A stretch of DNA of 21,819 bases from the NCBI GenBank assembly GCA_051306415.1, contig JBPPNE010000113.1:1-21819 (forward strand), in the 5' to 3' direction. The position numbers and the translations under genes were made by a program. Source of the DNA: CBDDRG01 sp051306415. Its GTDB lineage: Bacteria > Pseudomonadota > Gammaproteobacteria > Pseudomonadales > Porticoccaceae. Below the pieces are notes generated by a model. That model was not told the origin of the DNA. It saw only the letters and a list, made by a program, of their open reading frames with translations, and made no database searches. Positions 7,756 through 15,593 of the stretch are shown in pieces (positions within the stretch are counted from its first letter, which is position 1; each line of letters starts with the position of its first letter).

Positions 7756-8656
7756 ATGCAATTGATTTCTCGCAAGCCTAATTTCTTCATTATTGGCGGG
7801 CCAAAGTGTGGCACAACCTCTCTGGCACATTACTTAGGTGAGCATCCGGATATTTTCATGTCCGACCTGAAAGAGCCGTTTTACTTTTCTCCGGATGTGA
7901 TTAGGAGCAAAGACATTGAAACCGAAGCGAGCTATCTGAAGCTTTTCGCCAAAGCCGATGCTCGGCACGTCGCCATTGGTGAAGGCAGCACCAGTTATCT
8001 TTATTCCGATGTCGCCGTATCAGAGATCATGCGATTCAACCCGGAGGCGAGGTTTATCGTTTGCCTGCGAAATCCGGTTGAGATGGTGCATTCCCTTCAT
8101 TCGCAACGGTTGTATGTCGAGATGGAGGATATCGAGGATTTTCGGCAGGCGTGGTTAACGCAAGACCGGAAGATTCGTATGAAACCTCCGTCCTGGGCTT
8201 TGCCCACCCCGAAGTTCTTTCGCTATGCCGATCAATGTAAACTAGGTTTGTTGCTGGAAAGGCTGTATCAAGCCGTGTGTAGGGAAAATATTTTTTGTGT
8301 TTTTTTCGGAGGATATTGGGCGCGATACCACGCGGGTCTATGAAGATGTTCTGTCCTTTCTTGGTGTAGTTTCGGATGAACGAACAGAATTTCCTGTCCT
8401 GAATCAAAACAAGGTCATTTCCTCTAGCCGGTTGCTTCGCCTGCATCGCTCCGTAGAGTTTCTGTCAAAAATAAAACAAACCATTGTTCCCAACATTAAC
8501 TTTGGACTTGACCGGTTATATTTGAAACAGACTCCCCGCCAAAGCTTACCGGAAGATCTGCGTCAGGAGTTGCTCGATTACTTTGCCGAGGATATCGCCA
8601 AGTTGGCTGTACTGACGGGACGCGACTTATCCCATTGGTTGCGGCCCGGCGCTTGA
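7756..8656 (+). pseudogene. Sulfotransferase gene with a single-base frameshift
   Basis: The first frame (7756 on) has the PAPS 5'-phosphosulfate loop GGPKCGTTSL (residues 14-23) and the 3'-phosphate motif VCLRNPVEMVHSLHSQ (Arg 105 to Ser 113), so it belongs to the PAPS-dependent sulfotransferases. At the T-run 8300-8306 the frame is lost. The +1 frame continues in register as SEDIGRDTTRVYEDVLSFLGV and runs to TGA at 8654-8656. Removing one T gives a single 299-residue protein of normal family length. As sequenced, the product would stop early after VFFGGYWARYHAGL. This could be a true mutation, a sequencing error in a homopolymer, or slippage at the T7 run. The gene is AT-rich compared with its neighbours. 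No ribosome binding site is evident before ATG 7756. Confidence 0.8.
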
Positions 8657-8715
8657 ACGAGCAAAACGGTTGCTACTGTATTTCTGACAGCCCTAATCTG
8701 TTGCCCATGGGGTTG

Positions 8716-8752
8716 GACGTGGGCGGGGTTGTTCTGAAACCCCACCCACGTC
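8716..8752. terminator. Hairpin between convergent genes, probable bidirectional terminator
   Basis: GACGTGGGCGGGG (8716-8728) pairs with CCCCACCCACGTC (8740-8752) except for one mismatch, around an 11-nt loop. It lies between the sulfotransferase stop and the convergent amidohydrolase stop. There is no T-tract, so termination is inferred from stem strength and position. Confidence 0.5.
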
Positions 8753-8762
8753 TAGCTAACCG

Positions 8763-10493
8763 CTAACCTCGCGCCGCCGGAATCGGCACCGTCTCGGTGT
8801 CGCGGCCGGAGCGCATGATGGTGCCCGGCGTGGCGCCGGTCAGCTGGTTGTTGTGCACGATGAGCGAGCCGTTGACGAATACATGGGAAATGCCTTCAGC
8901 CTCGCAATACAGCCTGCCGGCGCCGCCCGGCAAGTCGAAGCGGGTGTGGATCGGCCCTTTGCCGACGCTGTCGGCGTCGAAAATCACCACATCGGCATGC
9001 CAGCCTGGCTGCAGGCGACCACGCTCGCGCAGGCCCATGAAGCGTGCGGGTTTATCGGTGATTTCCGCAACACCTTCTTCCAGCGTCAGCAGACCGCGTT
9101 TGCGCACGCCCTCGGACAGCACCGTGGTGCTGAACGCGAAGGTGTCGATCATGTCGAGGTGAGCGCCGGCATCGGACGCGCCCACCAGGGTGCGCGGATC
9201 GCGCCAGACCTCGCCGCGCAGTTTCCAGCTCGCGTCGTCATCGCCGCCCAGCGTCGGCTTGAACGTGGTTTTGAGGTCGTCGGCCAGCGCGATGTCGAAG
9301 AATACGTCAGCGGCGGTCTTGCCACGCTCCCGGCCAATGTCTTCGAGGTTGCGGCCGTCAAGGCCGGCGTTTTCGGGACTGAAGGTCTGGATCACAGTCA
9401 TCGCCGCGAAATGGCCCATGGCGCGCAGCAATTGCGGTACCGTGGAATCGGCGGCGCCCGCCACGAGACGCGCGCGCACGCTGGGATCGGCCAGCGCCCG
9501 CTTGCGCTCCGCCAGCGGTAGTCCCAGCACCGGCGCCCAACCCGGCAGCGCGTCCAGACCGAAGCCACTCAGCAGGTTCAGGCAGAGCGACACTGGCTGG
9601 GCGAAAGTCAGTGCCTTCACCGTGGCGCCGCGGGCGGCGGCGTAATCGGCCGCCTGAAGCTGACCTTCATACATCGGCTGCACGGACTTGTTGACGATCA
9701 GCACGTTCCAGTTCAGCGACCTTTGCGCCGCCAGGGACATGTCGGTCATCAGTTGCATGTGGTGCTCGGCGAACGGACCAACGGTGGGAATGAACTCCAG
9801 CAAAGTGCCTGGGTAATCGCGCAGGCAACGGCTGAGCTCAATGAGCTCCTCGGAGGACGCCGCCCGCGAGGGTACCGGGTGGCCGTCGCCGTCGTTATGC
9901 GTCGGTGCCTGCGACGACGAAAAGCCCATGCCGCCCTCGGCGAGGGACTGTTTCAGCAGCGCTTTCATCGCCTCCATCTGCGCCGGACTGGCACGTTCCG
10001 CCACCGCTGCCTCGCCCATCACCGCGTGGCGCAGCGCGGAGTGGCCGACCAGAAAGCCGGCGTTGATGGCGAGTTTGCCCTCCAGCAGATCTAGGTAGCT
10101 GCCAAAGGAAGTCCAGTTCCAGGGCACGCCTTCCTCCAGGCTTTGCAAGGGCATGCCCTCGACGCGCGCCAGCATGCGCTTCAGATAGTCGCCACCGCCG
10201 GCGGCCAGGGGCGCGACCGAGAATCCGCAGTTGCCGCCAAAAACCGTGGTGACGCCATGATAGGACGACGGGCTGACCGCCGGGTCCCAGAACACCTGGG
10301 CGTCGTAGTGGGTGTGAATATCGACGAAGCCGGGAGCGACGATCTTGCCCGTGGCGTCGATGGTTTCCCGGGCTGACTCGTCGACCTTGCCAACGGCCGT
10401 GATTCGGCCATTCTTGATACCGATGTCGCCAGCGCGGCGCGACGTTCCGGTGCCGTCGACGAGAGTCCCGCCTTTAATGAGATAGTCGAGCAT
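8763..10493 (-). CDS. D-aminoacylase-family amidohydrolase (N-acyl-D-amino-acid deacylase-like)
   Basis: A 576-residue amidohydrolase-superfamily enzyme. The N-terminal beta-sandwich (LIKGGTLVDGTG) leads into the metal motif DIHTHYD (His 60, His 62). GGNCGFSVAP follows (Cys 89, the cysteine typical of D-aminoacylases), and GASDAGAHLDM later supplies the catalytic Asp. The C-terminus returns to the sandwich (GLRERGRLQPGWHADVVIFD). Members hydrolyse N-acyl-D-amino acids or related cyclic amides, usually in the cytoplasm; the true substrate is uncertain. AGGAGG lies 6 nt before the ATG. The last 50 residues match the broken copy at 4324-4512. The gene is intact and monocistronic. Confidence 0.9.
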   Translation of the reverse strand: MLDYLIKGGTLVDGTGTSRRAGDIGIKNGRITAVGKVDESARETIDATGKIVAPGFVDIHTHYDAQVFWDPAVSPSSYHGVTTVFGGNCGFSVAPLAAGGGDYLKRMLARVEGMPLQSLEEGVPWNWTSFGSYLDLLEGKLAINAGFLVGHSALRHAVMGEAAVAERASPAQMEAMKALLKQSLAEGGMGFSSSQAPTHNDGDGHPVPSRAASSEELIELSRCLRDYPGTLLEFIPTVGPFAEHHMQLMTDMSLAAQRSLNWNVLIVNKSVQPMYEGQLQAADYAAARGATVKALTFAQPVSLCLNLLSGFGLDALPGWAPVLGLPLAERKRALADPSVRARLVAGAADSTVPQLLRAMGHFAAMTVIQTFSPENAGLDGRNLEDIGRERGKTAADVFFDIALADDLKTTFKPTLGGDDDASWKLRGEVWRDPRTLVGASDAGAHLDMIDTFAFSTTVLSEGVRKRGLLTLEEGVAEITDKPARFMGLRERGRLQPGWHADVVIFDADSVGKGPIHTRFDLPGGAGRLYCEAEGISHVFVNGSLIVHNNQLTGATPGTIMRSGRDTETVPIPAARG

Positions 10494-11108
10494 GGTGTGC
10501 CTCCTGTATCTATTTGTTTGCTGATTATGAATTCGGTGATAGGCGGCCCAGCGACCTTAGCGCTCTCGCCGCCAGCGGGCAGTGGCCGGTGACGCTGGCA
10601 AGAGAGACCTCGCGATACCGCATGGGCTCAATGTTGTTATCAGTATAGTCGTCGCGAGGCAACTGTGTCTGGGTATAACCTACATGCTGGCGGGATGCCA
10701 GAGAAATTGCAATCTTTGAGGGCTGGCGGCACTGGCAATGGTGAGGGGATGGGCCAAGCGGACCCGCGGGGCCTGCTCTAATCAGGCACTCGTGTCCAAA
10801 GTGGCAGAAGAAGTAACCCGCCGAGATGGACACGAAGCAGCCGGCCGCGTGGCCCCAGATCGACTGTAGTCGAATCCCCTGATCGAGGGCGATTGTTTCG
10901 ATCCATACCTGAAGAAGGACACCCATTTAGGCGGCGCTTTCATTTTAGAGAGTTGGGCGCCAGCACTGGTATTTTAGGATCACGGGCTTCAATCGATAGT
11001 CGAGCGCGGATCCTTTCGGTAGCTCTCTTGGCCGGCAATCATCTGCCTCAGTGAAAAATCGTCGGTACTGGAAAAGACGAAACGCTCAGCATGCCCCCTG
11101 GATAGAGT
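10494..11108. other. About 600 bp with no recognisable gene
   Basis: Open frames in this stretch, including one of 133 codons on the minus strand (10525-10926), lack family motifs, ribosome binding sites and consistent composition. The promoter of the amidohydrolase should lie in the first 150 bp upstream of its ATG; a TATACT at about 10643-10648 (minus strand) is the only reasonable -10, without a good -35. The rest looks like decayed intergenic DNA. Confidence 0.5.
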
Positions 11109-11634
11109 TCAATACCAGGGACGGCCAAGCCAATAGTGCAAGTATGGGCTCATATCCATCGTGTTCTGCAGACCGATAGGATTGTCGCCGATCTGAAAGG
11201 GATGCTTCGAGTCCGTCGCCCCGAGAACCCATAGCTTGTCGGCGAAGTGTGGAGCAAAGCCTTGGACAGCAGAGATGACCGAACGCGCAGTGTGAATTGC
11301 CAGCTCATTGTCGTCTGAAACCTGGATATACTCGGCAATGCCGCTAAGGTCTGTCGCCTCGCCACCTTTAGCGAGTCGATATCGAGAATCGACTTTACGA
11401 GAGGCTTGGCCACTCCCTCCATCTTCGATAGTTCGGTCTCGATGGTCAGATCCTGCCTCATCAGATGAAAGTCATAAAAGTGCGATTCAGCGGCGACGTT
11501 TTGACGTTGGTCGCAAACGGCCCCCCGGTCTGCTTGTCGAAGACGTATAGCTTGTCCTTCTTCCCCATCTAGAAATTTCTGAACAGGAACGGCGGTACGT
11601 AATGTTTGACCTTTGCAATGCCCTCGTATCTCAT
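11109..11634 (-). pseudogene. Decayed DUF4238-family gene
   Basis: A strong ribosome binding site (GGAGGAGG) precedes the ATG at 11634. The first 21 codons read MRYEGIAKVKHYVPPFLFRN then F, the HYVPxFxLRNF start of DUF4238 proteins. An in-frame TAG at 11571-11569 follows. Reading continues with KKDKLYVFDKQTGGPFATN, shifts frame to NVAAESHFYDF and ETELSKMEGVAKPLVKSIL, then shifts again to AIHTARSVISAVQGF and FQIGDNPIGLQN. It ends at TGA 11111-11109. These pieces follow DUF4238 order, but the middle is shortened. One nonsense mutation, at least two frameshifts and a probable deletion make it nonfunctional. The family's function is unknown. The gene lies outside the integrative element. Confidence 0.75.
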
Positions 11635-11709
11635 GCCTCCTCCTTGGTTTCTGCGCCCTCAAACTCATTTGAGCGTAAGGGCCGTGCTTTCCATCGTCAA
11701 GCCAGAAGC

Positions 11710-11740
11710 AAAAAGGGCAGCTCCAAGAGCTGCCCTTTTT
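11710..11740. terminator. Strong intrinsic terminator, original terminator of tRNA-Thr
   Basis: GGGCAGCTC (11715-11723) and GAGCTGCCC (11727-11735) form a perfect 9-bp stem with a 3-nt loop, flanked by A5 and T5, so it can work in both directions. On the minus strand it begins 7 nt beyond the left 16-bp att repeat. In the pre-insertion chromosome it would therefore have followed the tRNA CCA end by 7 nt. Confidence 0.9.
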
Positions 11741-11747
11741 CTTAAGC

Positions 11748-11763
11748 TGGTGCCGGAGATAGG
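11748..11763. repeat. attL: 16-bp direct repeat at the left end of the integrative element
   Basis: TGGTGCCGGAGATAGG is identical to 17979-17994, the 3' end of tRNA-Thr. To its right the element continues with CACC, so the site reads GGTGCC-N7-GGCACC, an inverted repeat around 7 bp. That is the shape of a tyrosine-recombinase core site and probably the attP core. Confidence 0.9.
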
Positions 11764-11883
11764 CACCTTTTAAGCGTTTCATCCCGCACCAATAAATAAC
11801 AAAAAACCCCTTGTTTCATAGGCTTTGCTGCATTCTGTTGTTTTACGCCGCACCACCTGATACCCTGCAATTGTTTTATCTTT

Positions 11884-11901
11884 GTGGGAAAACACGTGGG
11901 A
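11884..11901 (+). promoter_or_regulatory. GTGGGA doublet (12-bp period) over the integrase start region
   Basis: GTGGGA occurs at 11884-11889 and 11896-11901, exactly 12 bp apart. The second copy overlaps the ribosome binding site of the integrase. The same spaced doublet occurs at 15881-15898 (minus) and 17917-17934 (plus). An arm-type integrase or accessory-protein site is inferred. Confidence 0.55.
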
Positions 11902-11912
11902 GGTTCAGAACG

Positions 11913-13142
11913 GTGCCCAAAATTGCGGTTGAGCTATCCGACGCCGTTATCAGGCGGCTGGGTGCTGGTAAACATTCAGTCGGTGGCGTGCCTGGCCTGA
12001 TGCTGTGGGTGAGCGAGTCCGGCGCACGATCGTGGGTGCTCAGAGTCACCGCGGGCGCCAATCGGCGCGACATCGGGCTGGGCGGCTACCCTGGCGTAAC
12101 CCTGTCTCAAGCGCGCCAGCGGGCGCGAGAGGTGCGGGAATCCATCTGGCGAGGCGTTGATCCTATTGCGGCGCGCAAGGCTGCCAAGTCCGCGCTGATG
12201 GCGGATCAAGTCAAGGCCGTGACCTTCGCCGATCTGGCGAAAGAGTACGTCAACAAAAAGGCGCGCGAATTCAAAACGGCAAAACAGCGGCAGAAGCTTG
12301 AAACCCAGTTGGCGAAATACGCCATCCCGGAGATCGGCAAGCTAGTTGTCGGCGACATCAGCCGGGCGCACGTCGAGCGCGTGCTGCGTCCGATATGGGA
12401 AGAGAAAAACGAAACCGCCAGCCGGGTACGGCTGCACATTGAGCGCATTCTCGACCTGGCCGGCGTCAAAGGCTTGCGTGCGGGGGATAACCCGGCGCGC
12501 TGGAAGGGCAATCTGGCGCTGTCGTTTGCCGCTCAGGCCAAGGTGGCGCCAGTGACGCACTTGCGGGCGCTGCCTGTGGCCGATATGCCGGCGTTCATGG
12601 CCGACCTGCGCGCCATGGAAGGCATGGGTGCACGGGCGCTAGAGTTTGCGATACTGACCGCCGCGCGATCGGGTGAGGTGCGCGGCGCCACCTGGCCCGA
12701 GATCGACAAAGATAAGGCGCTGTGGACTATCCCTGCCAGCCGAATGAAAGGCGGCAAAGCGCACCGGGTTCCGCTCACCGCCGACGCCCTGCGGGTGCTG
12801 GCGGGTCTGCCGCGCTTCGCGGGATCGCACCTTGTTTTTCAGTCGAGCCGAGGGACACAGCTTAGCGACATGACCGTCAGCGCTGTCTGTCGGCGCATGG
12901 GGGTGGACGCGGTGCCGCACGGTTTCCGGGCGACCTTTCGCACCTGGGCGCAAGAGTTCACGTCCTACCCTGAAGAAGTGGTCGAGCTTGCCCTGGCGCA
13001 CGTCAACAGCGATGCCACGCGGGCCGCCTACGCCCGCTCTGAGCTGATCGACAAGCGGCGGCTACTGATGGATGACTGGGCGCGATTCTGCCGGCATGGC
13101 GCGCCTGGTGGCGATGTGGTGCCGATTAGGGGGCGTGCGTGA
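11913..13142 (+). CDS. int: P4-type tyrosine integrase
   Basis: About 409 residues from GTG 11913, which has GGGAGG (11898-11903) at proper spacing. An upstream in-frame ATG at 11811 would add 34 residues without family resemblance. The N-terminal domain is the DUF4102-type arm-binding domain (GVPGLMLWVSESGARSW, then IGLGGYPGVTLSQARQRA). A core-binding helical domain (TFADLAKEYV) follows. The catalytic domain has Arg in AARSGEVRGATW, the HGFR box, His in LALAHVN, and the nucleophile Tyr about residue 373 in TRAAYARSE. It catalyses integration at, and with a partner excision from, the tRNA-Thr att sites. Its stop overlaps the next start by 4 bp. Confidence 0.93.
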   Translation: MPKIAVELSDAVIRRLGAGKHSVGGVPGLMLWVSESGARSWVLRVTAGANRRDIGLGGYPGVTLSQARQRAREVRESIWRGVDPIAARKAAKSALMADQVKAVTFADLAKEYVNKKAREFKTAKQRQKLETQLAKYAIPEIGKLVVGDISRAHVERVLRPIWEEKNETASRVRLHIERILDLAGVKGLRAGDNPARWKGNLALSFAAQAKVAPVTHLRALPVADMPAFMADLRAMEGMGARALEFAILTAARSGEVRGATWPEIDKDKALWTIPASRMKGGKAHRVPLTADALRVLAGLPRFAGSHLVFQSSRGTQLSDMTVSAVCRRMGVDAVPHGFRATFRTWAQEFTSYPEEVVELALAHVNSDATRAAYARSELIDKRRLLMDDWARFCRHGAPGGDVVPIRGRA

Positions 13143-13594
13143 GCACCGAGGCCGACAGGCTGAAGAGCCGTATCCTTCGGCGGCTGGAGGATTGCCGAGC
13201 GCTGTGGCCAGATGTCAAGCCGCCGTACAGCGTGCTGACGCCAGAAGGTGCGCTGCGCTGGGGGCTGTCGCTGCTTAAAGCGGGGCGATTGACTGACGCT
13301 CAAGACAGCTACGCGCTCGGCACCGATCTTTACCTTCGAGAATTGAAGCGCGGCATAAAAGCGCCAGTTATGGCGGGGGCGAAAGCCATGGAAGGCGGGC
13401 TCAAGGGCCTCCAAGAGGCGAAGGCGAAAGCCGATGCGCGCATCCAGCGCTGGCAGGAAATGGCGGACGACTTTCGATACAGGAATCCTGGTGCGTCTAA
13501 ATCGCGGGTAGCCACGTCTGTGAAAGCCGTCTGGGACGCAGAAAAACCGGGCGAACAGTGCTCAGTGAGAACTATTAGAAGACGAATTCAGTAG
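13139..13594 (+). CDS. Unknown 151-residue element protein coupled to the integrase
   Basis: It starts at GTG 13139, overlapping the integrase TGA by 4 bp (GTGA), a sign of translational coupling. The protein is basic, with a helical middle rich in Lys/Ala (EAKAKADARIQRWQEMADD) and a C-terminal segment SKSRVATSVKAVWDAEK ending in SVRTIRRRIQ, which looks like a helix-turn-helix-style DNA-reading tail. No family is recognised. Coupling suggests a role in recombination or element control. Confidence 0.7.
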   Translation: MSTEADRLKSRILRRLEDCRALWPDVKPPYSVLTPEGALRWGLSLLKAGRLTDAQDSYALGTDLYLRELKRGIKAPVMAGAKAMEGGLKGLQEAKAKADARIQRWQEMADDFRYRNPGASKSRVATSVKAVWDAEKPGEQCSVRTIRRRIQ

Positions 13595-13610
13595 AAGTTA
13601 AGAACGAAAG

Positions 13611-13636
13611 TTGGCCGAGTGGGGCACTTGGCCAAT
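13611..13636. promoter_or_regulatory. Inverted repeat upstream of the AlpA-like gene
   Basis: TTGGCC (13611-13616) and GGCCAA (13631-13636) form 6-bp arms around 14 nt in the 88-bp gap before the AlpA-like gene. This may be an operator or hairpin. No clear -35/-10 pair was found. Confidence 0.35.
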
Positions 13637-13682
13637 TCACATGTGAGGAAATGGACGCACTAAAACCAAACGGTGCGCCATC

Positions 13683-13892
13683 ATGCGAGAAGAAACCCCG
13701 CTGTACCTATCTGATAACCAGCTTGCTGCGCGGTTCGGCATTTCACGAAACAGCATATGGAGGCTAGTCAAGACCGGGCAGCTTTGTGCTCCCGTAAAAC
13801 TCTTCAAATCCACGACCCGCTGGAAAATTTCCGACATCGAAACCTTCGAGGCCGCGCGCGCCGCTGAATCGCGCAAGCGGTTAGAGGCATGA
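13683..13892 (+). CDS. AlpA-like helix-turn-helix regulator / excisionase
   Basis: A 69-residue protein. LYLSDNQLAARFGISRNS gives a MerR/AlpA-type helix-turn-helix, followed by IWRLVKTGQL, the wing, and WKISDIETFEAARA. AlpA-family proteins activate or assist integrase in P4-like elements, so control of excision or replication is expected. No good ribosome binding site is seen before ATG 13683. Its TGA overlaps the next ATG (ATGA). Confidence 0.82.
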   Translation: MREETPLYLSDNQLAARFGISRNSIWRLVKTGQLCAPVKLFKSTTRWKISDIETFEAARAAESRKRLEA

Positions 13893-14398
13893 CCGCGCAA
13901 ACAAACCCCCGGGAGCTGGCGGGCTACCGGGGCGAAGCGAATGTCAAAAAACAGCCCGTCCATTCTACCGCACCTACGCCGATTGAAAAACTTTTACCGC
14001 GACTGGATCATGTAAAAGAAACAGGACCGCGCAAATGGCTTGCGCTATGCCCTGCGCACGAAGACAAACGACCTAGCCTGAACGTCCGCGAGTTGGATGA
14101 CGGAACGATCCTGGTCAAATGCTGGAGCGGCTGCGGGGCCGCTGACGTTGTCGCGGCGGTCGGGCTGCGGTTGCACCATCTATTCCCGCAACGGCTCGAA
14201 AACCGCCCACCACTGCGCCCCGGTGCGCGTTGGATCCCGCGTGATGCGCTGGAGGCTGTCGCATTCGAAGCGCTGGTGGTCTGCATCGCGGGAGAGCAAA
14301 TAGCGTCCGGCAATCCGTTGACGCGCGACGCGCTGGATCGTGTCGCACTGGCTGCTGGACGCCTGCGCGCGGCCGCCGAGGAGGTCGGCTGTGGATGA
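13889..14398 (+). CDS. Primase-type zinc-finger protein (CHC2-like), no catalytic domain
   Basis: This 169-residue protein carries ALCPAHEDKRPSLNV and VKCWSGCGAADVV. Cys 54, His 57, Cys 78 and Cys 82 would form the zinc site used by DNA primases to recognise template. The TOPRIM or polymerase core of a full primase is absent; the rest is helical. GAGG precedes ATG 13889, which overlaps the AlpA stop. Its stop overlaps the GTG start of the helicase gene by 8 bp. It probably forms a split priming system with that ATPase. Confidence 0.75.
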   Translation: MTAQTNPRELAGYRGEANVKKQPVHSTAPTPIEKLLPRLDHVKETGPRKWLALCPAHEDKRPSLNVRELDDGTILVKCWSGCGAADVVAAVGLRLHHLFPQRLENRPPLRPGARWIPRDALEAVAFEALVVCIAGEQIASGNPLTRDALDRVALAAGRLRAAAEEVGCG

Positions 14399-15593
14399 CT
14401 CAAAGGGATCTGACTACCTGGATCGCCTCGCAGCGGAGCAGGTGGCGCGACGCGGCAGAGCGGCCACCTCCTGCGCGCCGCCGCTACCGATCGATCACGA
14501 ATACAAACCGCCATGCGCCAAATTAATGCGAGGGGACGATGTGGATATCGAAGCTGTTGACTGGCTGTGGAAAGACTGGATCGCCGCAGGGAAGTTTCAC
14601 CTTGTCGCGGGTGTACCCGGTACCGGCAAGACAACCCTGGTGATGGGACTTGCAGCGGCCTTAACGACCGGCGGGATCTGGCCTGACGGCACCAGAGCGC
14701 CGCAGGGTGACGTGCTGATATGGACTGGCGAGGATGGGATAGCCGACACCCTGGCGCCGCGGCTGATCGCCAGTGGTGCCGAAATGAGCCGCGTTGGCTT
14801 CATTGTTGGTGTTACCCAAGGCGATGGGACGAGGCCCTTCGATCCAGCGAAGGACATAGCACCACTGGCCCAGGCGCTGGACGAATGGCCCAACACTCGC
14901 ATGGTGATCCTCGATCCGCTCGCGTCGGCAATATCGGGAGACAGCCACAAGAATACCGATGTGCGGCGAGGTCTCGACCCGCTAATAAACCTGGCCGAGG
15001 CCCGCGGGTTTGCGCTGATCGGGATAACACATTTATCAAAAGGCACCCAGGGCCGAGACCCGCTGGAGCGCGTAGTCGGTAGCCTGGCCTTCGGTGCGGC
15101 AGCCCGCATTGCACTGTTCGCCGCCAAGGTGCGAAACGCGCAGACCGGCGCCGCCGACAGACTACTGGTGCGGGTGAAAAGCAACCTGGGTACCGATGGC
15201 GGCGGCGTCACCTATTCGCTGACGCAAACCGAGGTGAAGCGCGGTGTGATCGCGTCCCATGTGCTGTGGGGTGCATCAGTAACCGGATCGGCACGCGAGC
15301 TGCTGGAAGCGGCAGACGCGCCACCACCAGAAAGCGGCGGCGAGTCGGACGCGGTGGTATTTCTGCGGCAGGAATTAGCGCGCGGCGCCGTGAGTGCCAA
15401 GGATGTCTTGACGTCGGCCAAGGATGGCGGTCTGTCAAAAATGGTGATTCACCGCGCATCCAAAAAGCTGGGTATCCAGAAGCGCAAGTCCGCAATGGAT
15501 GGCGGCTGGTCTTGGTCGTTGCCATCCGGCGAAGGCCCTTCGCACGAAGATTGCACGATACTTCCCGTTCCTGTTTTAGTGAAATCTTCGTGA
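14391..15593 (+). CDS. RepA-like AAA_25/RecA-fold replicative helicase
   Basis: About 400 residues from GTG 14391, which has GAGGAGGT (14378-14385) 5 nt upstream. Walker A is GVPGTGKTT (about 74-82), Walker B is MVILDPLAS (Asp 174), and ITHLSKG follows as the sensor-like strand. This matches RepA-type hexameric helicases of plasmids and satellite phages (AAA_25 group). The C-terminal part (VSAKDVLTSAKDGGLSKMV then KSAMDGGWSW) looks like a winged helix that could bind origin DNA. An iteron cluster begins within the last codons, supporting an initiator/helicase role. An in-frame ATG at 14340 lacks a ribosome binding site. Confidence 0.85.
   Translation: MDDSKGSDYLDRLAAEQVARRGRAATSCAPPLPIDHEYKPPCAKLMRGDDVDIEAVDWLWKDWIAAGKFHLVAGVPGTGKTTLVMGLAAALTTGGIWPDGTRAPQGDVLIWTGEDGIADTLAPRLIASGAEMSRVGFIVGVTQGDGTRPFDPAKDIAPLAQALDEWPNTRMVILDPLASAISGDSHKNTDVRRGLDPLINLAEARGFALIGITHLSKGTQGRDPLERVVGSLAFGAAARIALFAAKVRNAQTGAADRLLVRVKSNLGTDGGGVTYSLTQTEVKRGVIASHVLWGASVTGSARELLEAADAPPPESGGESDAVVFLRQELARGAVSAKDVLTSAKDGGLSKMVIHRASKKLGIQKRKSAMDGGWSWSLPSGEGPSHEDCTILPVPVLVKSS

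Noticed and set aside
10525..10926. A 133-codon open frame on the minus strand
   Set aside because: No ribosome binding site, no family motif and irregular composition; treated as noncoding.
11150..11782. A 210-codon open frame on the minus strand
   Set aside because: Only its middle matches a family (DUF4238); its start overlaps the tRNA terminator and att site, and its ends are out-of-frame readings of the decayed gene.
15266..15589. N-terminal extension of the 67-residue zinc-knuckle frame
   Set aside because: It lies wholly inside the helicase gene in another frame; only the part from GTG 15590 is kept.
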